A stretch of 64,000 nucleotides of DNA from JAACFF01 sp963807975 (GCA_963807975.1 CAWEDV010000005.1:314279-378278); one strand, 5' to 3'. Numbered from the stretch's first letter, positions 26,390 to 36,006 are shown. The notes: a model not told the origin generated them from the letters alone. Translations and numbers: made by a program.

Positions 26390-27145
26390 ATGGCAATTGT
26401 ATCTGCTGATGGCATCCAATTTGACGTGGCATGTATCGTTTTTGATAAAGACGGTACGTTACTTGATTTCGACTTTACCTGGGGGAAGCGCACCACCGCT
26501 TGGATTCGGGCATTATCTTCGCTGCTGCCCGACAGCAGCACCATGCACCATGAATACTTTTCCCAGGCCATAGGCTACAATTGGTCCAATCAAAAAGTAG
26601 TGCCCGATGGACCGATTGCCGTTACCACCGCTCAGAAATTGATGACCCTTGCCGCTGGGGCGCTGTACCAGCAGGGGTTTTCCTGGCATGAAGCAGAGAA
26701 ACTGGCCCTGCATACCATCCGCGAAGAATTTGGAACCCCCTTCAAGGCGTCTGAAATACGTCCCGTTGGCGACGTAGCGGGAACCGTTCGTAGTCTTAAA
26801 AGTGCTGGTCTGCAATTGGCTGTTGCCACCGGTGATGATCGCCGGCCCACGGAAGAGACAATCACGTTCCTGGAGATTGCTCCTCAAATTTCTGTCACCG
26901 TCTGCGGCGACGATCCCGTCCCGGAGAAACCCGACCCCGCAGCCCTATTGCACATCAGCGATCAGCTCGGGATACCAACTGAGCGGATGCTCATGATAGG
27001 CGATACGGTCAATGATATGCTTACTGGGAAGAATGCTGCTGTGGCTGGATGCATTGGCATTACGGGCAGTACAGGTGACCCCGCTAAGCTCGCTCCACAT
27101 GCTGATGCCCTTCTATCTTCGATCGATCAGCTTGTCATTCTCTAA
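26390..27145 (+). CDS. HAD family phosphatase
   Basis: Cytoplasmic phosphatase of the phosphoglycolate-phosphatase-like HAD group, 251 residues. Motif I is FDKDGTLLD with nucleophile Asp19 and acid/base Asp21. Motif II is the Thr of AVATGD, motif III the Lys of EKPDPAAL, and motif IV is MIGDTVNDM. A helical cap lies between motifs I and II (about 30-130). The substrate cannot be read from the sequence. It is convergent with the SRPBCC gene, 12 bases apart. Confidence 0.84.
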   Translation: MAIVSADGIQFDVACIVFDKDGTLLDFDFTWGKRTTAWIRALSSLLPDSSTMHHEYFSQAIGYNWSNQKVVPDGPIAVTTAQKLMTLAAGALYQQGFSWHEAEKLALHTIREEFGTPFKASEIRPVGDVAGTVRSLKSAGLQLAVATGDDRRPTEETITFLEIAPQISVTVCGDDPVPEKPDPAALLHISDQLGIPTERMLMIGDTVNDMLTGKNAAVAGCIGITGSTGDPAKLAPHADALLSSIDQLVIL

Positions 27146-27157
27146 TCAGGAAGGTCG

Positions 27158-27820
27158 TCATAATGCGGCCCGGCGCCTGATTCCCAGCAGCATCTGTCGC
27201 GTGTACAAATAGTCCGTCAGCGCAATAAATGGCGTACTTATCAGCCTCATGGCCACGGGGGACATCGTACCTCGCATGCGCAGCAGCAGACGCGTATCCT
27301 GTCCTTCTAATTCGCGCAATATAAAAGCCCAGCTAAAATCTCCAGAGATTTCAAACTCAGTGTCCTCTAGGAACTTTGGGGTCAGGTAGCGTATATGCGA
27401 GGTTGAAAACAAAACTAGTGCCTTCTCTGCTTCGAGCTCTGTCACCTCAAAAAACGCGCTGCCTGGAGGTCCATCAGGCACAATATCGCCAACTTTTAGA
27501 TTTTGCCATTCAGGCAGAAGCTCATTGGGACTGGGTATAAAAACCGGCGCGTCATCCTTCGAAACAAATCTCGGCCAAAAGTTTTCATTGAGCCAGCGAT
27601 CCCACCAAGCATCAATATACCACCCACCCCTATGGTAACCTACCTGCAGAAGCCAGGGCCATATCTCAGCCGCTGATGCAGAAATTGTAATGGCATGGGT
27701 GGTCTGAGAATTAGCCTTCGAGATTAATTCATCACCAGGAAAAGGCATATCGCGTTCGCTTGCCGATGAACCATATCCTCTTTGCAATAAGGAAAACAAT
27801 CCTGCAGCTCCACCCAACAT
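27158..27820 (-). CDS. SRPBCC-fold protein, membrane or secreted
   Basis: 220 residues. The first 15 residues are hydrophobic, like a short signal or anchor; the frame stays open some way upstream but offers no better start codon. The core (about 38-175) has the SRPBCC/START-like pattern: ITISASAAEIWPWLLQVG, GGWYIDAWWDR, LKVGDIVPDGP and FSWAFILRELEGQDTRLLLRMRG. Proteins with this arrangement are widespread in Chloroflexota and Actinobacteria and are uncharacterised. It may bind a hydrophobic ligand; that is inference only. Confidence 0.7.
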   Translation of the reverse strand: MLGGAAGLFSLLQRGYGSSASERDMPFPGDELISKANSQTTHAITISASAAEIWPWLLQVGYHRGGWYIDAWWDRWLNENFWPRFVSKDDAPVFIPSPNELLPEWQNLKVGDIVPDGPPGSAFFEVTELEAEKALVLFSTSHIRYLTPKFLEDTEFEISGDFSWAFILRELEGQDTRLLLRMRGTMSPVAMRLISTPFIALTDYLYTRQMLLGIRRRAAL

Positions 27821-27874
27821 TGCTAGTTGGAAACCGAGTCGACTTCTTCTTGTGTTCAGAACAACCCTCTACGT

Positions 27875-27906
27875 TTACCCATGAGATTTCATCTACTCAT
27901 GGGTAA
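27875..27906. terminator. 11-bp perfect hairpin at the end of the 840-residue gene
   Basis: TTACCCATGAG (27875-27885) and CTCATGGGTAA (27896-27906) form a perfect 11-bp stem with a 10-base loop, overlapping the last four codons of the minus-strand gene. No T run follows on either strand, so it may be a Rho-dependent or RNA-stability element rather than an intrinsic terminator. Confidence 0.45.
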
Positions 27907-30415
27907 TAGTTGTTAACAATAAGGCACGATTTACCACATCCATTCCTACCTCATTTGTAATAGATAATCTTTCGCCATCATCCGGATCGTATATCCCAAG
28001 CCAGATCTGGTACTCTCCTCCGGGCAATCCATCCAAAGATAGGGAGACTGGATCGGCAATGAACTCCCCATCCACCCACCAATCAGTCGGATATGACCAA
28101 GATTGCGGGATGTAGTCAATCTGGCCAACTAACTCACCTGACTGATTATCAATCAAATGCAGGAACATCTTATAAGATGTGTTGACGTTATCAAGCGCCT
28201 GCCAATATAGCAGCATTTCTAGGGTATTGTTTCTAACTTCGTGATCGTACCCTTTTAGCAGAATGATATCTTGCCAATTGCCATTGACCTCATTCTTCAC
28301 TGCCGGTTCTTCAAAGGAGCGAGCGCTGCTCTCCAGGCGTAAATCTCCTAGTATTGCTTCCTGCCCATAACTGTCCCCAGCTTCATTCTTCAAGTGCGCA
28401 GCCAGCCGGTAATTACCATTGGCCCAGTCTGGATCAATTTGGAAGAAATGTTGCGAGCGTGTAATCTCGTTCGCCCGCCAGTCTGATGTTGCACGATCCG
28501 GAGATATCAGCTCGCAGTTCACTTTAATGGCACTCCCACTCTCGGGCACCAATCTCAAACAAACAGAAAGATCTTCTAGTAGGGGCTCGCTGCTGCTCCA
28601 CCATAAATCGGCTTGAACCCACCCTCCAGGTCCCGTCTGCTGTGGCGAATATCCCACCTGCACCAGGCCCAGCTGCGGCTGGGATTCATTTTCTAGCATG
28701 ACATGAGTGAGAACTTGCCCCTCGCCAAAGCGATTTGCTTCCGTTGGATAGACCATGATTTCGTCATCTTCATAGCTTGGTGGAACCGCCAGCCACTGCC
28801 GCCATGCCGCTTCGTGCGAATCGCGCAGGAAGCGTTTATGTAGCACCAGATAGCGCACACCAGCATCATCCAATAGCTGCAGTTGGTGTGAAATATCGCC
28901 CAGGCCAGCGGGAGGATTTCTTTGATCGCGAATATCACGCAGAATTGGAATGCTATCAATAAACTCAAACGCTTCTCTTGGTGGCCGGGAGACATGCCCT
29001 TCGACAATCGGCCGTTTGTGGGTAGCCTGATAATGCATATACTGCTTGTCGTAAATCTCACGCATATTCATCGGAACATCCAAAATCGCAAATTCGCCCG
29101 CCTCCTGCGCTGCTGATTCATACCATTTTGGCGTGTCCAATGCTAATGATGGAAAAGCAATAATGAATTCGATGGCGATTAATGAGGCTAACCCCACGGA
29201 AACCAAATTCTTATGGTCCGATACCCATCGGATGCGGAACAGAACTGTAATACCCACTGCAGCAAGAATAGCCATAGGGATGCTGAGCATAATGTTCAAT
29301 CTTTCCGGAAAACGAATCGCCTGAACCACAAACCATTCTTGAACCAAAGCGTAAGGCAAAGGTACGGCCGTGGGCAGTCCATTAATATTCAGACTTGGGC
29401 CCAACGTCAGGATCCCATAGAACATGCTGGCAAGTAACCAAAATCGGGCTTTGCGCCACGCTCCGACGACGCCAGTAATCGCCAGGACGATCGTGGTATA
29501 ACCGAGAAAGGGCACATAGCTCATATTTCCCTCAAATCGCCAGGTAATAGAAAATGCCTCATCCCCCCAAAGCGGATGGTAGCGACTGGGAATAACAAAA
29601 CCTAAAAGATCCGTTGCATACAAATTCTCGCTGACAAAAAGATCATCGGGATAAGACCGGGTAATTTGGCTGTAAATCAAGGGTGCTGCCAAGGGTAAAA
29701 GGCAGATAAAAGTCACCACAAATACCAAAAGCAGCAGCTTGAATATTCGCCCGTTTCGAGTCGACCTCTTCGCAAGCAGCATATAAAGAACATAAAGCCC
29801 AACAATTGGTGCGGCCATAATCAGGACCTGCCAGCGTGTAATTCCCGTCAGAATGAGAAACAGCGCCGTTAGCAAAGCATCCTTGATTCGTCCCTCAGCG
29901 AACATTCGTCGCAAGAACAGTAGCGCCAAAGGGATCCAGGCCACAAAAATCAGGTTTGGGTGATCCTGGTGGCTTAAAATAAATGGCCAGAAAGCACAAA
30001 TCATTCCGGCAATGAAGGAAGCCCTATAAGACTGTGTGATCTCTTGAGCTAATAAAAAGGTCGCAAAACCGTTGAGTACCAGAACCCCCATATGTACCAG
30101 CGAATAAGCGGCTGCACCGCTCATGAAGGTTTGAAGAAACAGCCAGGCAAGAATATTGACCCAGGCGATATTGTGGAAAACCAGCGATGTGCCCGAAGGG
30201 TAAAAAAGCGCATCGGTATAAAAGGGGGACTGGGCAGACAGCAGCGACTCTTTCACCCAGTTGAAGGTCCATAAGTGGACAAAAGAATCTCCTACAAAGC
30301 CCGGAATATGAGTGCCTAGTTGGGTAGCCAACGGCCATGTCATGACCACCGTCAAGGTAGCATATAAACAAAATGCGATAAATTCAGGCTGGTAGCGCTT
30401 AATTCTCTCGGGCAT
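27893..30415 (-). CDS. large GT-C-like membrane protein
   Basis: 840 residues, not assigned to a named family. The N-terminal half (about 1-430) has roughly ten membrane helices. The first extracytoplasmic loop carries the acidic GDSFVHLW after TQLGTH, in the place where GT-C glycosyltransferases carry their metal-binding Asp, and FYPSGTSLVFHN follows. The C-terminal 400 residues are soluble and beta-rich, with repeated segments such as LGLVQVGYSP, LYWQALDNV, YKMFLHLIDN and YQIWLGIYDPDDGERL, typical of the extracytoplasmic tails of such proteins. A lipid-linked sugar transferase is plausible but unproven. It is divergent from the secreted protein gene. Confidence 0.75.
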   Translation of the reverse strand: MPERIKRYQPEFIAFCLYATLTVVMTWPLATQLGTHIPGFVGDSFVHLWTFNWVKESLLSAQSPFYTDALFYPSGTSLVFHNIAWVNILAWLFLQTFMSGAAAYSLVHMGVLVLNGFATFLLAQEITQSYRASFIAGMICAFWPFILSHQDHPNLIFVAWIPLALLFLRRMFAEGRIKDALLTALFLILTGITRWQVLIMAAPIVGLYVLYMLLAKRSTRNGRIFKLLLLVFVVTFICLLPLAAPLIYSQITRSYPDDLFVSENLYATDLLGFVIPSRYHPLWGDEAFSITWRFEGNMSYVPFLGYTTIVLAITGVVGAWRKARFWLLASMFYGILTLGPSLNINGLPTAVPLPYALVQEWFVVQAIRFPERLNIMLSIPMAILAAVGITVLFRIRWVSDHKNLVSVGLASLIAIEFIIAFPSLALDTPKWYESAAQEAGEFAILDVPMNMREIYDKQYMHYQATHKRPIVEGHVSRPPREAFEFIDSIPILRDIRDQRNPPAGLGDISHQLQLLDDAGVRYLVLHKRFLRDSHEAAWRQWLAVPPSYEDDEIMVYPTEANRFGEGQVLTHVMLENESQPQLGLVQVGYSPQQTGPGGWVQADLWWSSSEPLLEDLSVCLRLVPESGSAIKVNCELISPDRATSDWRANEITRSQHFFQIDPDWANGNYRLAAHLKNEAGDSYGQEAILGDLRLESSARSFEEPAVKNEVNGNWQDIILLKGYDHEVRNNTLEMLLYWQALDNVNTSYKMFLHLIDNQSGELVGQIDYIPQSWSYPTDWWVDGEFIADPVSLSLDGLPGGEYQIWLGIYDPDDGERLSITNEVGMDVVNRALLLTTITHE

Positions 30416-30474
30416 TTGTGAGAAGTTTATCGTTTCTGGCCCTTACCGCAACTCTCAAGGCACGGTGAGCGAAA

Positions 30475-30502
30475 TTGACGAAAGGGGGGAAAATAATACA
30501 AT
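30475..30502 (+). promoter_or_regulatory. promoter for the secreted protein gene
   Basis: TTGACG at 30475-30480 and TACAAT at 30497-30502 are 16 bases apart, and the coding start is about 40 bases downstream. The divergent membrane-protein gene begins at 30415. Confidence 0.6.
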
Positions 30503-30541
30503 CTAAACGGAAAGGAAAATAGTCATAGGGAGATGATATCG

Positions 30542-32023
30542 ATGAAAACAACCATACTCCGCTCGCTTAAATATGTTGCTCCAGCATCTCTATTTGCGAT
30601 CATAATCGTCATTGGGACGCTGACCCTGCAGCAGCAAAGCGCGATTGCCGGACCTTCGCCGGACGCCGCTGATTTCGACGGAGAAATAACCAAAAACGTT
30701 TTGGATGAAGGGCAAAGGATTTCGACCAAAAAAACAGTGGTCGCCGATCCTGGAAATGAATGGCAGACCATCTTTGAAGCCAGCTTTGAGAACAACGACT
30801 GGGAGGATGACTGGTATCTAAACGTTAGCCAGGGTGGAGAAGGCTACAAGTATGGAACCCGTGCCATTCAAAACATCTTTGATCCCGCCTCTACCAAGGT
30901 CGCTTGGTCAGTCGGAAAATCTCCTGCTGGAGAACCACCGTTGGATCCGTCTAAGGATGGCTATCCCGATGAAGTAAAAGCTTGGTTGATCGCTGGTCCA
31001 TTTGACCTTTCCGCCGCGGCAACCGTAAATCTCTCTTGGGAGTACTTCTTTGAGGCTGATGCTGGTGACACTTTCGCCGTACACGCCTCAACCGATCTGG
31101 TAAATTTCTCTGGCCCTGAGCAAAACGGGGGCAATGGAGAATGGCAGAAAAACCAATTGGATTTGAGTCAGGACTATGCGGGAGTGCCACAGGTATGGAT
31201 CGCCTTTATCTTTAAGAGTGATGATCTGCCAAATGCCAACGAAAAATTGGGCTTGTTAATTGATAATGTGATGGTTGAGGTGCGTGGAGCTTCAAAGACG
31301 CATATGCCCGTAATCATCTATGATGTCACACCAACCCCAGACGTAACGCCTACACCGACAACCACACCAGGAGAACCTTACTACAAAGGCTTCACCAACA
31401 ATATTGAGCCCTGGGATGAAGTGCGCTGGTCTAATGGAGCAGATTATGATTTGGATCACAGCGATGATTGCGAAGGTGATGTTTGCGGCTTCCTAAATCT
31501 CAATGTGAATAAAAGCGACCACTATACCATAACATCACCCGAAATCGCTTCCATTCCGTACCCATATACCATCGAGACCGATGCCAAGATTCGCAGCCCG
31601 CGTGACGATGGAGATTCCTACGGCATTATCTTCGGGGCCAGCACAAACGGGGAGAAATGTCCTACTGATGATTTTAGCACCTGCTTCAATCATTATTATG
31701 AATTACGAACCCGCTACCGTGACGATGGAGATGACCAATGGATGGAATTTAAACTGGTAAAGGTCACTGGGCACGATGAAAACAACCGACCACTAGGAAC
31801 CGATTTAATCGGGTGGACAAAGATCGGCGAAGATCCAGATAACTTTGTGGAGTGGGATGTCAAAGTCAAAGAAAACGCCGATATCGTCATAAAGGCGGAT
31901 GATGAAACGGTCGGCGAAACCAATGACAGTGACTTCATCAACAATCCTTTCTTTGGATTGATGGTAGCCTCCGGGTCAGAAGCGTCGTCGGAAGTTAAAT
32001 TTGACTATTTTGAAGTGAAATAG
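30542..32023 (+). CDS. secreted two-domain beta-sandwich protein
   Basis: 493 residues from ATG 30542, which has GGGAG nine bases upstream; ATG 30533 is too close to that site. Residues 1-36 form a signal peptide ending near SAIAG. Domain 1 (about 75-260) is a beta-rich module with LSWEYFFEADAGDTFAVHAS and GLLIDNVMVEV, resembling immune-inhibitor-A-like or MAM-like jelly rolls. A Pro/Thr-rich linker (TPTPDVTPTPTTTPGEP) separates it from domain 2 (about 280-493), which resembles concanavalin-like/DUF1080 sandwiches (YTIETDAKI, FGLMVASGSE). Such domains often bind carbohydrate. No catalytic residues are recognised and there is no cell-wall anchor. Confidence 0.74.
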   Translation: MKTTILRSLKYVAPASLFAIIIVIGTLTLQQQSAIAGPSPDAADFDGEITKNVLDEGQRISTKKTVVADPGNEWQTIFEASFENNDWEDDWYLNVSQGGEGYKYGTRAIQNIFDPASTKVAWSVGKSPAGEPPLDPSKDGYPDEVKAWLIAGPFDLSAAATVNLSWEYFFEADAGDTFAVHASTDLVNFSGPEQNGGNGEWQKNQLDLSQDYAGVPQVWIAFIFKSDDLPNANEKLGLLIDNVMVEVRGASKTHMPVIIYDVTPTPDVTPTPTTTPGEPYYKGFTNNIEPWDEVRWSNGADYDLDHSDDCEGDVCGFLNLNVNKSDHYTITSPEIASIPYPYTIETDAKIRSPRDDGDSYGIIFGASTNGEKCPTDDFSTCFNHYYELRTRYRDDGDDQWMEFKLVKVTGHDENNRPLGTDLIGWTKIGEDPDNFVEWDVKVKENADIVIKADDETVGETNDSDFINNPFFGLMVASGSEASSEVKFDYFEVK

Positions 32024-32069
32024 GGACAACAGTTGGCCAAAGCTGGCCAACAGATCATGATTATCTGAA

Positions 32070-32112
32070 GATGTAGGGAAGCAAAATGTAATAGCTTACC
32101 CTACATCTTTTT
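32070..32112 (+). terminator. intrinsic terminator after the secreted protein gene
   Basis: GATGTAGGG (32070-32078) pairs with CCCTACATC (32099-32107), followed by TTTTTCT. A second perfect stem, GTTGGCC/GGCCAAC, lies just upstream at 32032-32051 without a T run. The terminator overlaps the 3' end of the convergent lysS. Confidence 0.7.
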
Positions 32113-33610
32113 CTCTTAAGTGAGGATAGAGCAGAACCTCTCGAATAGTACGTTTGTCTGTGAACAGCATGACAAGGCGGTCGACTCCTGTGCCAAACCC
32201 ACCGTTAGGGGGCATTCCATAGGCCATAGCACGAATATAATCTTCGTCTATCGGATTTATCTCTTCATCGCCGCTGCTGTACAGTTCCTGCAATTCCTCG
32301 AAGCGCTTGCGCTGCTCCAGAGGATCATTAAGTTCAGTGAAGGCATTGCCCATTTCCATGCCGCCGATAAAGTATTCAAATCGCTCGACATGCTTAGGAT
32401 CTCCAGGAATTGCTTTGGCAAGTGGGGAGATATCCCTGGGATACTCGGTGATAAAGGTCGGCTGGACGAGCATCGGCTCTACAAAATCGCCTAGCAAGCC
32501 ATCGACCAGCTGTCCCCACGATGCACCCTCCGGCGCGTTCCCACCATTACCGCGAATCGCCTTAGCTAGGCTTTGCGCATCTGGATACTCTGCATAATCA
32601 ATCTCAGCAAACTTCTTAATGGCCTCTTGCATGGTTATCCTCGGCCAAGGAGCAGCGAGATCAATGCTTCTGCCACTGTAGGTTATCTGGGTTGATCCGA
32701 GAACTTGCTGGGCAGCAAAAGCAATCATTTTCTCAGTGAAATCCATCACATCTCGATAATCCCAATAGGCGGCATAAAACTCAAGCTGTGTAAATTCCGG
32801 ATTGTGTTTAAAGCTCACGCCTTCATTGCGAAAATCACGCCCAATTTCATAAACACGCTCATATCCACCGACCAATAGGCGTTTTAGATACAACTCAAAG
32901 GAAATGCGTAAAAACAATTCCTGCTTCAACTGATTGTGAAATGTTGTGAATGGCCGGGCTGCAGCCCCACCATAAAGCGGCTGGAGGACTGGAGTTTCGA
33001 CTTCCAGGAAGTCGTTGTCCTCAAAAAAGCGTCGTAATGCAGAAACCAACTTCGCACGCGTTCGAAAGATGTCGCGTACTTCAGGATTGACGGCTAGATC
33101 CGCATATCTTTGCCGGTATCTTTCTTCGATGTCGGTAAAAGCACTGTAACGGACTGTCTCGCCTTCTACTTCTTGCTCTTTAACAACTGGTAAAGGGCTA
33201 ATCGCTTTGCTCAACAATTTCCATTCCGTAACCCGAACGCTTATTTCACCCGTCCTCGTACGAAATAGGGCGCCGGAGGCCTGGATAAAATCTCCCAGAT
33301 CAAGCAGCTTGCGGAAGATCGCATGAGATTCCTCGCCGATTGCGTCACGGCGTACAAATAGCTGTAATCTGCCGAACTCGTCGGTTATATGGGCGAATAC
33401 CGTTTTGCCCATATCGCGCACACTAACCAATCGACCGCATACAGTTACAGCAACTGGTTCTTCTTCGCTGGCTGCTTCAAATGCCGCTATAGCCTTGGCA
33501 GTTGTATGTGTCCGCTCAATACGCAGGGGATAGGGATTGACGCCCGCTTCGCGCAGTCGCTCTAACTTGTCTAATCTCTGCTGTTCAAGTTTAGATGGTT
33601 GCCAACTCAT
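32096..33610 (-). CDS. lysS: lysyl-tRNA synthetase, class II
   Basis: Charges tRNA-Lys. 504 residues, normal for bacterial class II LysRS. An N-terminal OB-fold anticodon-binding domain (about 55-170, VCGRLVSVRDMGKTVFAHI) is followed by the catalytic domain. Motif 1 is FLEVETPVLQPLYGGAAARPF, motif 2 is FRNEGVSFKHNPEFTQLEFY and motif 3 is GFGTGVDRLVMLFTDKRTIREVLLYPHL. A GAGGTGATCG ribosome site precedes the ATG. greA lies upstream on the same strand but is separated by a strong terminator. Confidence 0.96.
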   Translation of the reverse strand: MSWQPSKLEQQRLDKLERLREAGVNPYPLRIERTHTTAKAIAAFEAASEEEPVAVTVCGRLVSVRDMGKTVFAHITDEFGRLQLFVRRDAIGEESHAIFRKLLDLGDFIQASGALFRTRTGEISVRVTEWKLLSKAISPLPVVKEQEVEGETVRYSAFTDIEERYRQRYADLAVNPEVRDIFRTRAKLVSALRRFFEDNDFLEVETPVLQPLYGGAAARPFTTFHNQLKQELFLRISFELYLKRLLVGGYERVYEIGRDFRNEGVSFKHNPEFTQLEFYAAYWDYRDVMDFTEKMIAFAAQQVLGSTQITYSGRSIDLAAPWPRITMQEAIKKFAEIDYAEYPDAQSLAKAIRGNGGNAPEGASWGQLVDGLLGDFVEPMLVQPTFITEYPRDISPLAKAIPGDPKHVERFEYFIGGMEMGNAFTELNDPLEQRKRFEELQELYSSGDEEINPIDEDYIRAMAYGMPPNGGFGTGVDRLVMLFTDKRTIREVLLYPHLREKDVG

Positions 33611-33683
33611 CGATCACCTCACCATAGCGGTCAATATCAAACATTTTGACTATATCACTAGACTATTCCTGGGGAATAGGCCG

Positions 33684-33710
33684 AAAAACAGCCCGTGCGA
33701 GGCACGGGCT
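33684..33710 (-). terminator. intrinsic terminator after greA
   Basis: A 9-bp perfect stem AGCCCGTGC/GCACGGGCT (33690-33698 and 33702-33710) with loop GAG is followed on the minus strand by TTTTT (33688-33684). It should separate greA from lysS. Confidence 0.85.
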
Positions 33711-33739
33711 TGCTTAGTGCATTCGCAAATCTGGACTAT

Positions 33740-34225
33740 CTAGTTGATCTTCACTACCTTGAAGTTGGTAATACCACCTGGTGCATCAACTTGAACCACG
33801 TCACCAGCTTTGGATCCTAGGAGGGCACGTCCCAAAGGACTCTCATTAGAAATGCGTCCTTCCACAGGATCTGCTTCTGCAGCGCCTACCAAATGGTAGC
33901 ACTCCTCTTCATCATACCCTTCTTCAACCACAGTTACGCGATCGCCGATATTAACGATATCCGGAGTATCTCCGTTTTCTTCAATGATTTTGTAATTACC
34001 CAAAATATCTTCCAGTTCCTGGATTCGTCCCTCCAGAAAAGATTGGGCGTTGCGAGCCGCCTCCAGCTCCGCATTATCAACAAAATCATCATCTTGACCA
34101 TCTTCGAAAGCGGCATGCAGTCGATCTGCGACTTCTTCTCTGCCGACTGTCGTAAGAACCTTATACTCAGTCTGTAATTTGTCCAGCCCTGCTGGGGTAA
34201 GTAATGCCGGTTTATTTGCTAACAT
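33740..34225 (-). CDS. greA: transcription elongation factor GreA
   Basis: Rescues backtracked RNA polymerase by stimulating transcript cleavage. 161 residues. The N-terminal coiled coil (about 8-80) carries the acidic tip DGQDDDFVDNAELEAAR. The C-terminal FKBP-like domain has IGDRVTV and the family signature GRISNESPLGRALLGSKAGDVVQV. The usual N-terminal signature has drifted slightly (TPAGLDKLQTEY). Confidence 0.93.
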   Translation of the reverse strand: MLANKPALLTPAGLDKLQTEYKVLTTVGREEVADRLHAAFEDGQDDDFVDNAELEAARNAQSFLEGRIQELEDILGNYKIIEENGDTPDIVNIGDRVTVVEEGYDEEECYHLVGAAEADPVEGRISNESPLGRALLGSKAGDVVQVDAPGGITNFKVVKIN

Positions 34226-34412
34226 TTGAACTGTACCTAATTAAACTGGAAATACCGCTGAACACAGCGGCATTACTCCACGAATTTCGAATTTGCGCCG
34301 AACATTATACCAAGTGTACTATTCACAGACAAATTGACATTATTGACCGCTAATAGTTAACAAAATTGTTCATGCCCAGTCCCATTTAGGCTGGCCACGT
34401 GAGGAAGGAAAA

Positions 34413-35162
34413 ATGGATTCCCATACCGAAAATCGACGTTTCTTGAGGAATGATGGCTGGAGCCAATGGGATATCATGGTTCCCGATCAGAAGAAGGGTG
34501 TTCCTCAACCGCCAATGCAGAATCCTCTTCCCGCAGGGGCGCAGCTGATTGATTTGGAACCGGTAGAATCACTCAACCGGCATGATTTATCGCTGTTCGA
34601 TGCGATCACCCAACGACGCTCCTTCAGAGATTACACTGGCCAGCCCTTAACGCTGGCTGACCTATCATTTCTATTGTGGGCGACCCAAGGTCTGCACAAG
34701 ATCGCGGCCGACGGATCGCATACTTTACGCAGTGTACCCTCCGCCGGGGCTTGCCACCCGCTTGAAACAAACCTGATTGTCAAACAAGTAACTGGGCTGG
34801 AACCGGGTCTATACCGCTACCAGGTGCTGGATCACAAACTTTATTTTGCCTGCCCAATGGCGGAGTTGACAGCTCGGGCAATTGATGACTCCTGGCTTCT
34901 ACCTGGTGAAGCGGTACTCTTCGTTTGGACAGTCGTTCCATATCGCACTGAATGGCGCTATGATTTCCTATCACACAAGATGATTGCATTTGACGCCGGT
35001 CACGTTTGCCAGAATCTGTATTTAGCCAGCTTGGCTGTCGGGGCCGGGACCTGTGCCATCGGTTCCTTCCCACAAGATGAAATCGATGGGATCCTGGGCG
35101 TGGATGGCCAGCATGAATTCTCAATCTATATGGCAACCGTGGGCAAAATCGGTGAACTTTGA
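34413..35162 (+). CDS. SagB/ThcOx family nitroreductase
   Basis: FMN-dependent oxidoreductase of the SagB type, 249 residues. The order RRSFRDYTGQPLTLADLSFLLWATQG, then RSVPSAGACHPLETN, then GHVCQNLYLASLAVGAGTCAIG matches free-standing SagB-like proteins. Canonical SagB oxidises azolines in peptide natural products, but no cyclodehydratase, precursor peptide or exporter is adjacent, so this is probably one of the many standalone members of unknown substrate. A GAGGAAGG ribosome site precedes the ATG. Confidence 0.85.
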   Translation: MDSHTENRRFLRNDGWSQWDIMVPDQKKGVPQPPMQNPLPAGAQLIDLEPVESLNRHDLSLFDAITQRRSFRDYTGQPLTLADLSFLLWATQGLHKIAADGSHTLRSVPSAGACHPLETNLIVKQVTGLEPGLYRYQVLDHKLYFACPMAELTARAIDDSWLLPGEAVLFVWTVVPYRTEWRYDFLSHKMIAFDAGHVCQNLYLASLAVGAGTCAIGSFPQDEIDGILGVDGQHEFSIYMATVGKIGEL

Positions 35163-35229
35163 GGACCCCTTAATGCCTCCTATGAAGATGACTCCAGCGC
35201 TAAATACCAACTTTATCTGGCGGAAATAA

Positions 35230-36006
35230 TCACGTATCTTCTTCCTTTTCCATTGCGTCGATTAATCTTTCTTTCCCCGCGCGATAACCATTTGCTGCCG
35301 CATCCATGATCTTGTCTCCGTATCGAACAGCTATGAGAGCTAAGGTCACGTACAGTAGAAACAATAAGATCAATGAAGGCGTACACCAAGGATTGCCTAT
35401 TCCTGTCCAATAACACAAAACCTGAATGGGAGCTTCTTCTAGCCTAGGAGACAACCGGGCCACAAAATCAGCTATTGAGACCAGGAAAAGAGCGATGCCC
35501 ATGGGTCCCAGGAAAAACATTACCGGTATCAGCAGCAGTTGCGCCAGCAGTAAATAAAGCGCTTCGAAAGAATAATAACCATAGCCTACTAACAGATTCC
35601 TTGGGGACCTTCTTACTTTTCCTTTGTACATATCAATAATAATCAAACCCATGGGTAATAGCAGGAGCAGGAAAGGCAATATGCCTAAGGGGAAGCGGCT
35701 GAAAAGATCCATCACTACGCCAATAATCATTAGAACAACGGATATCCCGGCTAATATACCAAATACGTGAGCGAAAACTGTGGCATTCACCCATGTAATC
35801 TCACGTGCACTCATTTCGGGAGGCCGGCTGCGCACGATTAACGGAGTAAGCAAGGTCGCCAAACCAAAACTGCCCAATAGGAACATTCCCAAGTTGTCTA
35901 GATAGCGGGTATTCAGCCATTCCCAATTGGAACGATAAAAATAGCTCCCAATGATGAACAGCGTTGATGTGCACAGAAACAAGCCAAGATCAAGCACCTT
36001 TCTCAT
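35230..36006 (-). CDS. hypothetical polytopic membrane protein
   Basis: 258 residues from ATG 36006 (a TTG lies at 36024), family not recognised. Six or seven hydrophobic helices are visible (near 7-24, 39-58, 78-100, 104-125, 147-180 and 214-232). The tail is charged and cytoplasmic-looking (GKERLIDAMEKEEDT). It stands alone, convergent with the SagB gene and divergent from the small membrane protein gene. No conserved catalytic motif is seen. Confidence 0.68.
   Translation of the reverse strand: MRKVLDLGLFLCTSTLFIIGSYFYRSNWEWLNTRYLDNLGMFLLGSFGLATLLTPLIVRSRPPEMSAREITWVNATVFAHVFGILAGISVVLMIIGVVMDLFSRFPLGILPFLLLLLPMGLIIIDMYKGKVRRSPRNLLVGYGYYSFEALYLLLAQLLLIPVMFFLGPMGIALFLVSIADFVARLSPRLEEAPIQVLCYWTGIGNPWCTPSLILLFLLYVTLALIAVRYGDKIMDAAANGYRAGKERLIDAMEKEEDT

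Noticed and set aside
34413..35162. SagB-like gene as part of a peptide natural-product cluster
   Set aside because: No cyclodehydratase, precursor peptide, protease or exporter lies nearby.
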